64,000 bases of DNA from Plumapathes pennacea (GCA_964036295.1 OZ038467.1:6875001-6939000), one strand, 5' to 3'; shown: positions 26,623-38,642, numbered from the stretch's first letter. Made by a program: numbers and translations. Notes: generated by a model not told the origin, from the sequence alone.

Positions 26623-26770
26623 GCGCTGATTGGTGTAAATAATGAACTCGAAGTTATTAATTCAGCCGTCATACAGTTGAAGGAACCTTTGGTACGACGC
26701 AGCGTGAAAGCGCGTAGACTTGTAAAGAACACCAAAAGACAAAACAACAAAAAAACTTATTTACAACGTA

Positions 26771-26826
26771 CACGGGGGAGGGAGGGAGGGAGGGAGGAGG
26801 GGGAGGAGAAGGGGGGGGGGGGGGGT
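26771..26826 (+). repeat. G-rich tract with GGGA repeats
   Basis: Contains at least four consecutive GGGA units followed by longer G runs, including one of about 16 G. It satisfies the G3+N1-7 quadruplex pattern on the coding strand, about 150 bases after the TRPN stop codon. It would lie in the 3' UTR if the AATAAA at 27209 is used. Confidence 0.7.
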
Positions 26827-27208
26827 GGCAAAGCAGATTAAGTGTCTGAACATTTTGTCAGATTGTAGCTGTTTTCTTTTTCGTTCGTACGTCTCCCTTG
26901 CTAACATAACACATACAGTAGTCGGATGTGATGTAAGGTAAAGGCATCAAACGCTCGCACGAAAGGAAACACAAGACGTGAGAGGTAATTCCTCTGCGCC
27001 TAGAGCTTTCATCTTTACCTTTTTAAGCCTTAACTTTTCTGGAACAGTCAGCTACTATGTAGCTTACTATTGAGAAAAATGGCAGATCTGTCACTTGCGT
27101 TCAAGGTGTTCAAAATCCCTTAAACTTTACTCGTACAGTTTGTTAAGCGCAGGTCAAGACATTTAAAACAAGAGCCAGCGTTGGATCTGTTTGAAACGTA
27201 GCGCCTCA

Positions 27209-27214
27209 AATAAA
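27209..27214 (+). promoter_or_regulatory. Candidate poly(A) signal for TRPN
   Basis: An AATAAA about 590 bases downstream of the TRPN stop, and the first exact match I noticed on this strand. Use is unproven. Confidence 0.3.
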
Positions 27215-28240
27215 CCTTGGAAACAATGAAAATATTCTCAACAATTGTGTCGAAAATTGCGAGACAGGAGCGCAGCAACTTGCAACGGCTGTTTTGTTAC
27301 GAGGCATTTTTTTTGCAACGCAATGTCGATAAGAGCTAATCACTGCAACTTGCAAGATTGACTCTGCAATGTTACAAAAAGTAGAATGTCCTCAGTACTG
27401 TCCCTGCAAACTCGACTCGCAATTTATTGTTGAGAGACAAATTGCAAATAGGGGTCTGACACGTGGGATTACTTCTTCAAAGTTGCACGTGACGTTTCGC
27501 AGTTTTCGTAGCGTTGTGAGATAAATTTCCTGAAAAAACCTCGGTGTAATAATCAACTTCGTGCAACGATGAACGCAACAAAAACGTCGCGAGAGAAGCT
27601 GCATAGGTATTTAAGCCTTTTTGGCCCGGTAATCTGAAGTGAAAATCTCATGTGCAGTTCAGCCTGTCAAAATGGACGGCAGACGCTGCATATACGGGAT
27701 GCCAGTTTTTCGTGTAAAATTACCGGTTTACTGTCAGTAATGTACGTGCAAACTATCGAGGGCCAGTTCACCTTAGGAGTTTAAAGATCGATCTGAGATC
27801 AGTCCATGCTAAATGCGAGCCAAGTCCCTTGGCTATTTTTCATCAATACGATCTCGGTAGCTTTATCAGTACCGATCTCATATCGATTCCACTTTAGCGA
27901 TCCGAGTGTGAAGTTAAAAGAAATCCAAGTGTAAGTGTATAGAAGAAATCCAATACACGTTGAAGCAAGGAGAAACACTATTACTCGGTAAATCTAAGTG
28001 GAACATTTTAATATAACTAAATATGTCATCTCGACGTGTGAATATGTACAAACTGGGCTTTACAATATTAATATATTGTGTATGTACTCGCGCTCTGACT
28101 GGGGTATACCTGACCAGCCGCGACAGGACCCAGAATTGGCACTTACTGTGAAACCCCAGTTAAAGAGGACGTTACAAGAAATGGTGGTTTAAATCTGCGA
28201 GTGACGGACGATTCTATTTTACAAGACGTACTTCTACTTC

Positions 28241-31200
28241 TCATGTGTTGCTAGTGTTGTTGGACGTACTGTTGCTTTTCTTTCTCAGAGTGAAGCGGCC
28301 CTTGAGTAGTGATGAAAGGTAGATGCGCACTTTGGTGCTGTCCGATGACTTTTTAATCCAGATCTGCTAAAAGGGCGAAAAAAAAAAAAAAAAAAAAAAT
28401 GTTTAGAAACTACCCACAGACAATCATATTACAGTGTCAATTCCCTCTTAACGGACACCTCTCTAAGACGGACACCTGGTAGGGGCGGTCCCTGCCGTTT
28501 CTGTAGAGGTATATGTGATTTGCAATTTGTCGCTCTACTTCAAAGACATAAACACATTGCCCTAAAATGAATACAAAGAGGTTATTACACGGGAAGGAGT
28601 GCAATACGGCGGAGTATTTTTACGAGTCGGTTTTATTTTTTCAAGCCTGCTTCAGGCGAGAAAAAATAAAACTGACGAGTAAAAATACAGCCGTATTGCA
28701 TGACTTTTCGTGTAATAAATTGTTTATTACACGACAAACGAAGCAGGGCAAACATTCTCGCCGCGCGCAAAATGGAACAAAAAATTGACGTGTTCGTAAA
28801 CTTTGCTTGCGAAAACTGATCACGTAAGCTAATAAACCAGTTGATCTGGTTCCTGACGAGTGCAATACGCTCCCATCTTTGCACTCGTTTTGGCCCATGT
28901 TTGCACTCGAAAATGTGAAGTCGTGTAATAAATTTTCATATTTAGCGTTTATTAAGCTTTCAGAAAATATATACTTTATAAGGGTTTGCACTAAACGCCT
29001 CCGTGTTATAACGCATTGAGTGCATGGTACTCATTTGGGTAGTATGATACCTTAATCTGATCAGACTATTCTCTTTAACCCTTTCACTCCCAAGCTCAAA
29101 ATGCAGATTCTCCCAACCTTTTAAGAGGAAAATGTATGAGTAATGTAGTGAGAATTGATAGTTCAATCTGCTTTAATATGGGCAAGGTATCAAAAGCAAA
29201 GTTCTCCCTACTGTATGATATCTTGTGAGAAATTGAAAGAGAAAATTGAAGTTGATCACTGTTGGGAGTGAAAGGGTTAAACTACTCAGGTTTTGTTTAG
29301 AATAACTTGGGAAAACTAGGTTCTAGTGTTGTATAGTGATTGTAGAGACTTGGAAAAATGAGCGTTACAGACGCACTGAAACGCGCAAACAAGAGTATTA
29401 TAACTTGTGTCATTATTATTGTTGTTGTTATTGTTGTTGTTGTTGTTGTTATTATTATTATTATAGTGTACATTATTGTTCCGACAACGCTCGAAACTTC
29501 AGCTTAAACCATTTTTACTGCGTTACGCTTCAGTATTTACACCAAACTACACTGTGCATTTTATTATTGTGTTGACCAGGTTCAGGTCGCTATGGCCTTG
29601 TCCGTATACAGTCAAATCTTGATATACAGAACCCCTATTTAATGAACACATTTTCCCAGTCTCTTGGCACTTCGGGCTTCACTGTAATTCTGACTAAGAC
29701 AGGTGTACCAAACATATGGACAACTTGTAACTAACCTCGGCTTGTCCGATTGAGTGTAGTGTACCACTGCAACGCACACAAGAAAAACTGTCAATGCACA
29801 TGCCACAAAACAATAACTTACATGAATGTATTCTTATACGTGTTTACACTGTAACAAAAAGGCTATCTCAGCGTGCACCAACCTGTATTTTCCATTTTCC
29901 TTGGTCTCAACAACAACACTGTTGCCTTTGTGAAACCTACGATAATAATCAATGTAAAAAACATGTCTTTCAAAGAATTGCAGAAACACAGTTATTGGGG
30001 AGAAGAAGACGGCTATCCTGATATAGTAAGTGGTGGCTGAAGCTCTCAATTTGATACTTGAGTCCCCAGCATCTAGATCAGGGCCCGGTTTTTCAAAAGT
30101 TGATTAAGCTAATCCAGGATTAACGAAATTCTTTCTCTTGACCTCTCTCCCAATAAACTGCAGAGTTTTGTTCGAAGATGGATTAGTAAGCTTGTTCCAG
30201 CTTAAAACGTTATCAAGAAAGTCGTGGACGAAACGTTCGCGTTTTCAGGCTTATAAATGATAAGAAAGTTTAGACCTAATCCAGGATTTGCCTAATCGTG
30301 CTTTGAAAAACTGGGCCCAGTGCATTAGTGTGACTGTTAGCAAATGAACAATGATTGTACAAATGAGACTCACCATTTGTTATTGTAGTATAATTTGCCA
30401 TCCTCTATTCTGGCATCCACTTGTGAGCCAGACTCACCATGTGAACCATTGTTAGCTAACATAACAACAACAACAACAACAACAACATCAACAAAACAAT
30501 GACAATGGTTCTTAACACTATTGCTAATCTTGTTATATATGATACAGCCTTGCCTAATAACTTTGCAAAGGCGAGAATTTCCTGTGATGACCTCGACCAT
30601 CTGGTGGACAATTGACTGGCTTCTGATTAGATTTGTTTGTATATAACTACATGAGTAACACCAACATCAACTTACAGGATGAATGACCACTTTTTACACG
30701 GGCCATGCCCATCTTTGATTGCATTGAACTTCCACTTGACAGTGGCTAAAAGAGAGTAGAATTGAGTAAGTAGTAAGTTGGAAATACCAATGATTTTGAA
30801 AAGTACAAGTATTTTCATGTGACTGCTTTGGTTCTGTATCTACTACAGTGTGTTTTTTCATGGCTGAAGCACAAGTCTTGCAAAGCCCTCAGCCACTCAG
30901 GAGGAAACCAACCAAACAAACAAACAAACAAACAAACAAACAAACAAACAAACAAACAAACAAACAAACAAACAAACAAACAAACAAACAACAACAACAA
31001 TGACGTGAGACATGGGACGTGTACACTGTCACGTAAAGCTCTTGCCGAGCTTAAAAAAAAAAAAAAGGAAAAAACACCACTTTAAACTTTACAAACTACC
31101 AAAGTTTATTTGTGGCTCTAGATCAGGGGCCCTGTTTAGTCTTGCCAATAATAAAATTCACAAACCTCACTGGGAAGGCTCACAAACTTGTTCAAGGCTT

Positions 31201-34200
31201 TCAGATCTTCTAATATCTCTTCCTCATTCAACATGTAGTTGATCTGGGGTGATAAAAGTTAAGGTTGCTCTTCACACAACAGGGATCTCCAAACATAGTG
31301 TTTCATAAGATTTACTCATGGCCATGGCAAATTCATGGTCAATCAATTATCAATCTGTATAAATGACTTGACCAGTGGATAAACATATTCACATTATTGT
31401 ATAGAAGGATATGAGAGGTTTTTCTTCTCTTTTCCGGGGCTGGCATAGGGTCATTTGGTCTTCTTCTCAGTTTTCTTGTCACAGCTGGCTTCACATCCAC
31501 AGAGTCTGAAAATAAAATGAAAATACAACAATCATCCTTACTGTATATCTACCCACAGGAAAGTTTTTGATAAAGTTTACAAAGAGAAACATTTTACTGG
31601 TTTAATAAATTAATCCTAAAACTTTCAGTACCAACCTCCTGTCAGTTCCATGGATAATCTCTCACTTTCAATCATTTTCCTCTTTTCCTGAAGATCAGTC
31701 ATCAGTGTGTCTTTCAGTTCAATTTTCTTTTGCTGAAAAAAACAAAAAAAAAAAACAAAACAAAAACAAAAACAAAACATTACTGTTCATACTAATACAT
31801 AAAATAATGAATAGGCTTTATTTCCCACAGGATACAGAATATGTTGCTCTACCCAGACATTGACTCTAAAGTGTGCCACATCTGTACAAACCTTAAACTC
31901 CTCCTGAGCTGCCTTTTGTTCATTGATATACTCCTTCTCAACAAGTTCAATCTGTTTTAAGTCAAACAACATTTGATTTCATAAGCAATAATATATAAGT
32001 ATTCCAGGATGTTAATAAAAATAGGTATCCACCCCCTTGTACAGTACGTCCAAGGAATAATTACATTATATTTTCATTGACACTATGTAAAATGTAAAAT
32101 AATCATATTATGTATAAAGTCAAATGCAGAAGTCCTAATAATGATTGACAGACAAGGGTAAACAAACCTCATATCTCCTACAGATATCTGCAAATATAAA
32201 CAACAAAAACACAAAACTAGTGAGTTATAAACGTACATATGTTTCCCATAAAAGTTTACATGGTTGGTCTCTTTAGCATCCCTTACAGTAATAGCATACT
32301 TGTCAACATTTAGCCAAATACACATGCAAGGATTCTATTGTCAGATTTAACAAATGACAACTTAAGTACAGACCTGCAATTGACAATCTCTCATCACGGA
32401 GCTTCTCCAGTTGATTGATTCTCTTCAGATATTCAGTATGTTTTCCTGTACAAAAATACACCTCAAAGCTGTCAGGGGTGGGTGGGTGGGTGGGTAGGTA
32501 CGGTGAGGGCTAGCTGAGTTTGAGAGATAAGATTTATAAGAACATTAGCATGGCCAATCCATGCCAGTCAGCCCTGATGATCAGAGGCAAACTTCTCTTT
32601 TCAACAGTAAGCCAAAATAGAGTTCAGTGAGGGAAAGTGGCTGGTGATCTTTTGCTTGGGTTCAAGCTGGTCAGACTATCAACATTTTCTCAATTACCAT
32701 ACTCATACAAAGTCTGTAGATTCTGTTCATGCTAAGTTGCAACTTTTCAACTAAGGGACATTACATTGTAGCACTAGAAATGTGCCAGAACATTCACTTG
32801 GATGTGTACTGTACTATGTGTACCTGCATTAAGATGTTGGAGTTGTTGCTTGAAATCCTGCACTTTCTCCTGATACATCCTGCAAAGTTAATTGATACAC
32901 GCAAGGTCATCTCAAGGTCGTTGCAACTTGGTTTGACTTGGGAGTGCCTTTTGGCAACTTGTATGCAAATTCAGTGATTTTGCAAACTTGGCTTGAGTTG
33001 GCTTGACTTGGAAATCCATTTGGCCAGGGGTATAGATCAGCAAATTTGTGTGTGTTTTTAAAAATGGTGTGTCAAACTGATCAAAACATATAGCCCTTAC
33101 TGTTCCTTCATCTCTGTGAACTCTTCTTCCAGTCGAGCCATGTCTGTCTCACTGGCATCTTCTGTGTCTGAAATATTCACAACATGTATACCATAAATAA
33201 ACCAACATAACCTGGCTACTGGAGCTCCTTCCCAATCTCTGGAACTATATTTAAGCAGGTGTGAGGACTGCAGATACCAGGCAGTAAATAAAATTGCCAT
33301 ATTCTGCAGTCCTCAATTAAACCACAAAAAGTCACAATTTTTTCTACCATATTTTGAACCTAAAACAAGGTACTTCTTACGTGACCAAAGGTTCTTCTCC
33401 ACAAAAACCTCCCTGAGTGTTTGGTAATATATTACAGGTACGATTATCATGATTTATGAATACTATATTTTACGCGTACATGGCGCGTCTTAAATTCTCG
33501 CAGTATCAACGTAAGTAATTCGTACAAAAACCACAGAATTACGGATTATAAAGATTTAGTCGTACGTGCAAACAAACGCTACGGTTAACATTTTCAATAA
33601 AACGTAAACAACTGGATCAGGCAGTATGTTGCGTTTTAGTGGCACGGATAGTTTGGTTTACAACGATTCATTTATTCCCTTCTGCATACCTTCATCTGAT
33701 TCATTCATTTGAAAGAACCCTCGGTCATCATCATCGTCGTAAATATCAGACTGGTTGTCGTCGAAACTTGCGTCTCTGTTGAACGTTCCCGCCGCCATTT
33801 TTCTTCCGTCTGCTGGTCCTGTGACGCATGCTCTGTCCGTCATGCCGCTGGAGCCCGAAGAATCACTTCGTTGGCTCACATCATTGGACTGCCACACAAA
33901 CAAAAAAATGTTAAAAACAAGAATAATATACGTTTTATTTTTTTAAGACTACACTAAGCGTGATTTTTGTGAAGACGTAAGAGCGCGTGGTCATATACCG
34001 CTGGTTTGTTCTTATTAGTCACGAGTGAAGCCGGTTTATACAGTTACGGTTGTTTGCGGGCCTTGCGCCCTCAGCTGGCTGTTACAGTCAAAAATATTAC
34101 ACACTTATCCTTTGTCTGGGAAGTTATTGCACAAGACAGTTTGATACACAAGTACATATCTTCACCCTCTATTCGGAATCCAGTTTTGGAAGCGTGTTCA

Positions 34201-34871
34201 TTATTTTCTTCATCGATTTTAAAATGTGGAAGAAGATAATTTTGATGTCCTCGAGTCAGGAGCCTTTGAATAGTTGATGATCACGACAAAAATTGCGATG
34301 CTTTCACTTGGTTGATTCAGTGTCCGCCACGAAAAGAATCAGCTTACCAATATATTTCTGAGATCTGGAGATTTGAGTGATCAACAGCAACTAACTTGAA
34401 GCCAAGCTGGTCCATTTTAAATGTACCAAAATTTTATTAAGTGCTTCGATTTTCCTGAAGCTTCACTCTCGATTATTATTTGGTCTGGTTTGGGCTGCGG
34501 AAGCTTCGCAGATTCCAGAACAGCTCATCCTGACCAAGTTAAAAGGAGAAGTGAAAGCCACGCACCCACTGCTTAATTTACAATTGCACAAGACACGAAC
34601 ACATTACTTTTTGTCTCGGCTAACTCGGAAAGTCGGCAAATGGAACAGTTACTGAACACACGGCCAGTGAAAAGAATCGTCTTGGATGGGTGATGGTTAC
34701 AACATAAAAGATCCTAATGTTAAGAAAACGAAGTCGGAAAATAGACAATCATCGCCTCACCTTTTTCTTGCGTTTAACCCGCACTTTCTCGTCACCGATC
34801 AACGAAGATGAAGGTTTTCTAACTTTTCTCAGGCCGAAGGATCTAGTTGTGCTTCCCTTGACTTTTGGCAT
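28241..34871 (-). CDS. SUDS3: SUDS3/Sds3-like Sin3-HDAC corepressor subunit
   Basis: Fifteen exons on the minus strand join in frame into about 410 residues: 34761-34871, 33690-33888, 33101-33167, 32824-32879, 32374-32445, 32168-32187, 31892-31951, 31636-31732, 31393-31505, 31166-31243, 30676-30745, 30374-30455, 29883-29936, 29736-29766, 28241-28363. Family marks seen include [16 protein letters not shown] then EMKEQMYQ, a long charged coiled coil, the basic [10 protein letters not shown] segment, and the C-terminal [10 protein letters not shown] and [16 protein letters not shown] blocks. Sds3 bridges Sin3 and HDAC1/2 in the nucleus and supports deacetylase activity; its C-terminus is a Tudor-like fold in vertebrates. 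The protein is longer than human SUDS3 (328), mostly through a basic N-terminal exon and an acidic second exon. Exon 6 is only 20 bases. The donor after exon 9 (AATAAT then GTGAAT) is weak and is the least certain junction. Start codons of SUDS3 and VPS29 are 242 bp apart, head-to-head. Confidence 0.9.
28378..28399. repeat. 22-base A homopolymer
   Basis: A uniform A run in the last intron of SUDS3, just upstream of its final exon. On the gene's strand it is a T run, and may serve as an extended pyrimidine tract. Confidence 0.85.
28581..28942. repeat. Fold-back element cluster
   Basis: 28582-28649 and 28653-28719 form an almost perfect hairpin, with arms of about 67 bases carrying TTATTACACG at the outer ends. 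The same end word recurs at 28724 and, inverted, near 28930 (GTGTAATAAA). This indicates a second, looser inverted pair around the same spot. It is probably a composite of palindromic MITEs in the last SUDS3 intron. Confidence 0.7.
29075..29280. mobile_element. Complete 206-bp MITE-like element
   Basis: Begins TTAACCCTTTCACTCCCAA and ends with its exact reverse complement, TTGGGAGTGAAAGGGTTAA. The outermost TTAA on both sides may be a target duplication or part of the inverted repeat. Partial copies occur at 16954-17042, 18466-18612 and 37310-37496. It lies in an intron of SUDS3. Confidence 0.8.
30081..30317. mobile_element. Inverted-repeat element of about 236 bp
   Basis: The left end GGGCCCGGTTTTTCAAAAG followed by AATCCAGGATTA is mirrored at the right end by TAATCCAGGATTT and CTTTGAAAAACTGGGCCC. 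The inverted ends match over about 40 bases with some mismatches. It lies within a SUDS3 intron; a related fragment is at 4738-4800. Confidence 0.7.
30910..30990. repeat. CAAA microsatellite
   Basis: About twenty uninterrupted CAAA units in an intron of SUDS3, followed by short CAA repeats. A separate CAA run lies near 30462-30487. These produce spurious open frames on both strands. Confidence 0.9.
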
Positions 34872-35113
34872 CTGGCTAGAATCTACTTGATTTAAAAGTG
34901 GGATGGGCCGATAAACGCACTAGCACAAGAGAAAATGCGCTAAGAGTGTCACCAGTGGACTACAGTATTTTGCACTCAGCTAACGGCGGTTTTAATTTCC
35001 TGTCACAGTTTTTTAGTAACGCGCTTTCTGATTGGCTCATCGCTGTGCCTTCCAACTTCCTGTTTCAGCCATGTGACCAGGCCGCCGCAGCAGGTTTTCG
35101 ATTCTCCAGCAAG
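34872..35113. promoter_or_regulatory. Bidirectional promoter region SUDS3/VPS29
   Basis: Only 242 bases separate the start codons of the divergent SUDS3 and VPS29 genes, so both 5' leaders and core promoters must lie here or overlap the genes. I see no TATA box placed for either gene. The arrangement is the basis of the call. Confidence 0.6.
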
Positions 35114-37686
35114 ATGGTGAGTATAAATCGCTTGATTTTCGTTCAGGAAAAAGGAACAGATTATTGAGATCTTTCTTGAAGACCGAGCAGATTCAATCAA
35201 TATTACCTTCTGATCGATAACTGAGCTTTTTTGGAATTGCCAAACACATTTATGATACGTTTCGTTGCAGGTAAAAATTTGCAGAGGCCTGCTTAACATT
35301 TTATGAGTGCACGAGATCATTTTTGACACCAGAAGTTGTTCTTTTTCCTGTTTAGTTTGATCTTGATAGATATATAGTATTTATGCGTTCAAAACATGTG
35401 AAGGAACTGTTTGTAAACACTCAGATTCTGTAGTGTTCATTATGAAACAATAGCATATAAATGAACTTGACTGCAAATCTCATGTTGCCCCTCCCTCCAG
35501 TGTCCATTTTGTAACTGTCTTGGAACTTTCCGTTCACAAAGATTCACAACTTAAGACAAGTAAAAATCGAACATTACAAAATTAAATGTTGCTCTGAAGA
35601 GGGTGTACTGTATGTGAGTGTATTGGATTCTACTTGTGTATGGGTGTATTTTTGTTTATGTATGCAACTAATGTGTTTGTTTGTTTGCTTGTTTGTTTGT
35701 GTTTGTATGATTGTGTACATGTGTTTGTATCAGTACGTTATGCATGTGTATCTATTTTAGTGCCTTCAGGGACAGTTTCAGGAACTACCTGTTCTAACAA
35801 TGGCATCAAATCATTTCCTTTAAGCTTGTTTTGGTGCTTGGAGACCTTCACATACCTTACCGGCAGCACAGCTTGCCAAGCAAGTTTAAGAAGTTGCTGG
35901 TGAGTATAACAGTAATAGATGTAGTATGGTACATGCAACACAATATTGATGGGCTGCAAATTGATTTGTCTGAAAACTCTGCCTTTTCACTTGAAAGTGT
36001 TTTGAGTGAAGCAAGTGCAAACAGAAGCAATTTGTTATGTACAATGTATAACCTATATGGGCCACTCTGTTTTATTCTAAAATTAAATTTATTCTTTCTT
36101 GTCAAGGTACCTGGCAAGATCCAACACATTTTGTGCACAGGAAACCTTTGTACCAAAGATTCCTTTGATTACCTGAAGACATTGGCAAGCGATGTCCATG
36201 TTGTTAGGGGGGATTTTGATGAGGTGAGGTTGTTCAGATGATAACATTAATTTTCAGTTCTTACTCCTGTACATTATTTTATATATTGGAATGTAGTGTA
36301 CCATAATAAATAGAAACAATATGAGTACATTGTGTTTTTTTCTCAGAATCTGTCCTATCCAGAGCAGAAAGTGGTTACTGTGGGACAATTTAGGATTGGC
36401 ATGTGTCATGGACATCAAGTTGTTCCCTGGGGAGATCCTGAAAGTCTAGCAATGGTAAAGCATAATAACATAATTATGTTTGCATAGAACATTTGCACAA
36501 TCATTACATTGTATGATATTACAATATTGTATTACTGTGGGATATTTCAAGACTCTTTTATGTTATCACTGTACTGTACAGTATAGTGCATTATTATATT
36601 GACACGAGTGTTTTATTGGAAAATATACCATGCGTAAAATCCATACGAAACTACATCCGGGACCCGAGTGGCATATTTCCATATCCTCACTAGTGAGGAT
36701 ATTATTGGCATCATTTTCCGCTTTTGCATGGTTGTTTTGTGCAATTTCTCGTAAAACACTCGTGTCTAATATAATAAAAAGAAAATTACACGGCGGCTTG
36801 AAGATATGGATTTTATTTTCTCGTGGTAAAAACAATATTTTACTCACTCACGAAGCACTCGTTCGTAAAATATTGTTTTTACCACTCGAAAATAAAATTC
36901 ATATCTTCGTGCTGCAGTGTAATATCCTCTATGTACCAGAACGCCTTTCTCTCTACTCTAGTCTCTAGTGCTGGGTTGTGTTGTATAAGAAAAATTGTTG
37001 GCAGTTTCACATGAACTACAAATACAAATTTATACACTACAGTGGAATCCCAATAAATCCATTGCAATAATAAAATAGAAAAGTTATTGATAACATCAGT
37101 GTTATAAAATTATTAATGAGCAAAATCTACTCACTAATAACAACATAATTTATAATCACAGCTTCAACGTCAGCTGGATGTGGACATCTTGCTATTTGGC
37201 CACACCCACAAGTTTGAAGCTTACGAGCATGAAGGCAAATTTTACATCAACCCCGGTTCAGCAACAGGAGCTTACAATCCCATGCAAAGGTAATTTCTTT
37301 TCTGTGCCACCAAAGCTCAGTTTCTTACAAGTTTTTAAGAAGAAGCAATATGAGTGATAAAGTGAGAACTGATTAAGTTCAATCAGCTTTCACCTGAGCA
37401 AGGTATCAAAAGCCATGTTCTCCATAATGTGTGATGTATCTCTGGTGAGAAACTGAAGGGGAAAATTGAATAATCACTATTGGGAGGGAAAGGGTAGCAA
37501 AGTCTGTTCAGTGGTGATTTATTGGTGGTATTCGTGAGGAGTTATGTCTTTGTTTGGTTTTCTAGATCTACTGTCCCTTCTTTTGTTCTAATGGACATCC
37601 AAGCCTCAACAGTTGTGACCTATGTCTACCAGTTGGCAGGAGATGATGTGAAAGTTGAGAGAATTGAGTACAAAAAGCCCTCATAG
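35114..37686 (+). CDS. VPS29: VPS29 retromer subunit
   Basis: Six exons give 183 residues, the usual family length: 35114-35116, 35825-35899, 36107-36223, 36347-36454, 37162-37289, 37566-37686. Exon 1 contributes only the initiator Met, spliced to [14 protein letters not shown]29 has a metallophosphoesterase fold but acts as a scaffold in the retromer and commander complexes that recycle cargo from endosomes. The fold's metal-site motifs GDLH, TGNL, HGHQ and GHTHKF are present, while the catalytic His position is Phe (RGDFDE), as expected for a non-enzymatic VPS29. The C-terminus VERIEYKKP is also typical. Intron 4 carries two adjacent fold-back elements. The gene is divergent from SUDS3. Confidence 0.96.
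36601..36766. mobile_element. Fold-back element with GACACGAGTG ends
   Basis: Starts GACACGAGTGTTTTA and ends TAAAACACTCGTGTC, exact reverse complements, with a central palindrome around ATATCCTCACTAGTGAGGAT. It is about 166 bp and lies in VPS29 intron 4. Confidence 0.75.
36786..36922. mobile_element. Fold-back element adjacent to the previous one
   Basis: Two arms of about 56 bases form a near-perfect hairpin, with TTACACGGC.. at the left and ..CAGTGTAA at the right. The arms share the words GATATGGATTTTATTTTC and GGTAAAAACAATATTTTA. It lies 20 bases after the preceding element in the same VPS29 intron. Confidence 0.75.
37310..37496 (+). repeat. Partial TTAACCC element
   Basis: Follows the internal order of the element at 29075-29280 and retains its right end in mutated form (TATTGGGAGGGAAAGGGTA). 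The left end is lost. It is located in the last intron of VPS29. Confidence 0.6.
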
Positions 37687-38330
37687 AAATCCTCGAGCTC
37701 ATCTGTCATATAACCATGTCCGATATATTTAGTAAATGTAGTAAATGCAATCTCAAAACTAAATTTTAGTTTTTTCATTTTATAGATACCAATATCCAGT
37801 AGTATGATTTGTAACGAATTTATCCTAGCAAACCTTATTCATAACTTGTTGTTGTTTCTCTTAGTTTGTGACACTGTGAAAAAATGTCCTTCAGCTGTTT
37901 GAGTTACACTGCGCAATATACTCTGTTTCTCAATCATTACACCCAAGGGATTTGACCAAAATATTTTTGTCAAAAGTGTTATTGTAGCTGAGAGAGTTGT
38001 CTGTTTTTGAATGAAGAGCCAAACTAATTAGCCCAACAGTAAAGCTGAACTTTTATGTAACAAAAATTGCTATTCAAGGGGTAACATGTCTATGTGAATG
38101 AAATAGGAGGAAACTGCACTGCAGAGTTTTGTATTTTATTTTTATAACTTACTGCACTACAGATTTGCAAGTGCAGTTCATCATCTCATTACAATCCACT
38201 GGTCAGTGTTCATGATCATTACTATACAGCAGATGTAACTTGGTCTAACTTGAGGTAAATTTCACCTCATGTGCAAGCCCCATTTTTCTTGTACCCAACT
38301 TGTTACAGAAATGTATTGAACTAGTCCTAT

Positions 38331-38642
38331 TAGAGCCGTTTTTGGATGACTGTCGAAAACCAAAACCAAAGTAATCACACAGGCCAATCACAGAGACTGA
38401 AAGAAAACAGTTCAACCAATTGGAAGCCAAAGTAATTTGCGTTTGGTCTTGCACTTGGTTTTACTTTCCAATCAGCAGTGCAAGTACATGCCATCGCTTG
38501 CGTGAGAAGTGTTTGGTTTTGGTTTTGTTCCTGACTGGCTGAGCATGCTGACAAACTAGTGTGGACCAATCCGAAAGCGAAGCAAACACAAAACCAAAGC
38601 AACCACACAATTACTTTCGACAGTCATCCGAAAACCGCTCTA
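38331..38642. mobile_element. TAGAGC MITE family, copy 1 (312 bp)
   Basis: Ends are TAGAGCCGTTTTTGGATGAC on the left and GTCATCCGAAAACCGCTCTA on the right. The whole sequence is the reverse complement of copy 2 at 43041-43358, at roughly 90% identity by eye. It contains a 77-codon open frame on the minus strand that is also open in copy 2. It has no transposase and is presumably non-autonomous. Confidence 0.8.

Larger units (their letters stand above)
26623..28240. other. TRPN 3' flank and tail-to-tail spacer
   Basis: This stretch holds the presumed 3' UTRs of TRPN (+) and SUDS3 (-). It contains a G-rich run at 26771-26826 and an AATAAA at 27209. The part around 27240-27600 is rich in TTGCAAC-like words, as is 47873-48068, suggesting decayed copies of a repeat. 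No coding exon was recognised. Confidence 0.6.

Noticed and set aside
30815..31085. Open frames on both strands over the CAAA array
   Set aside because: Created by the tetranucleotide repeat alone.
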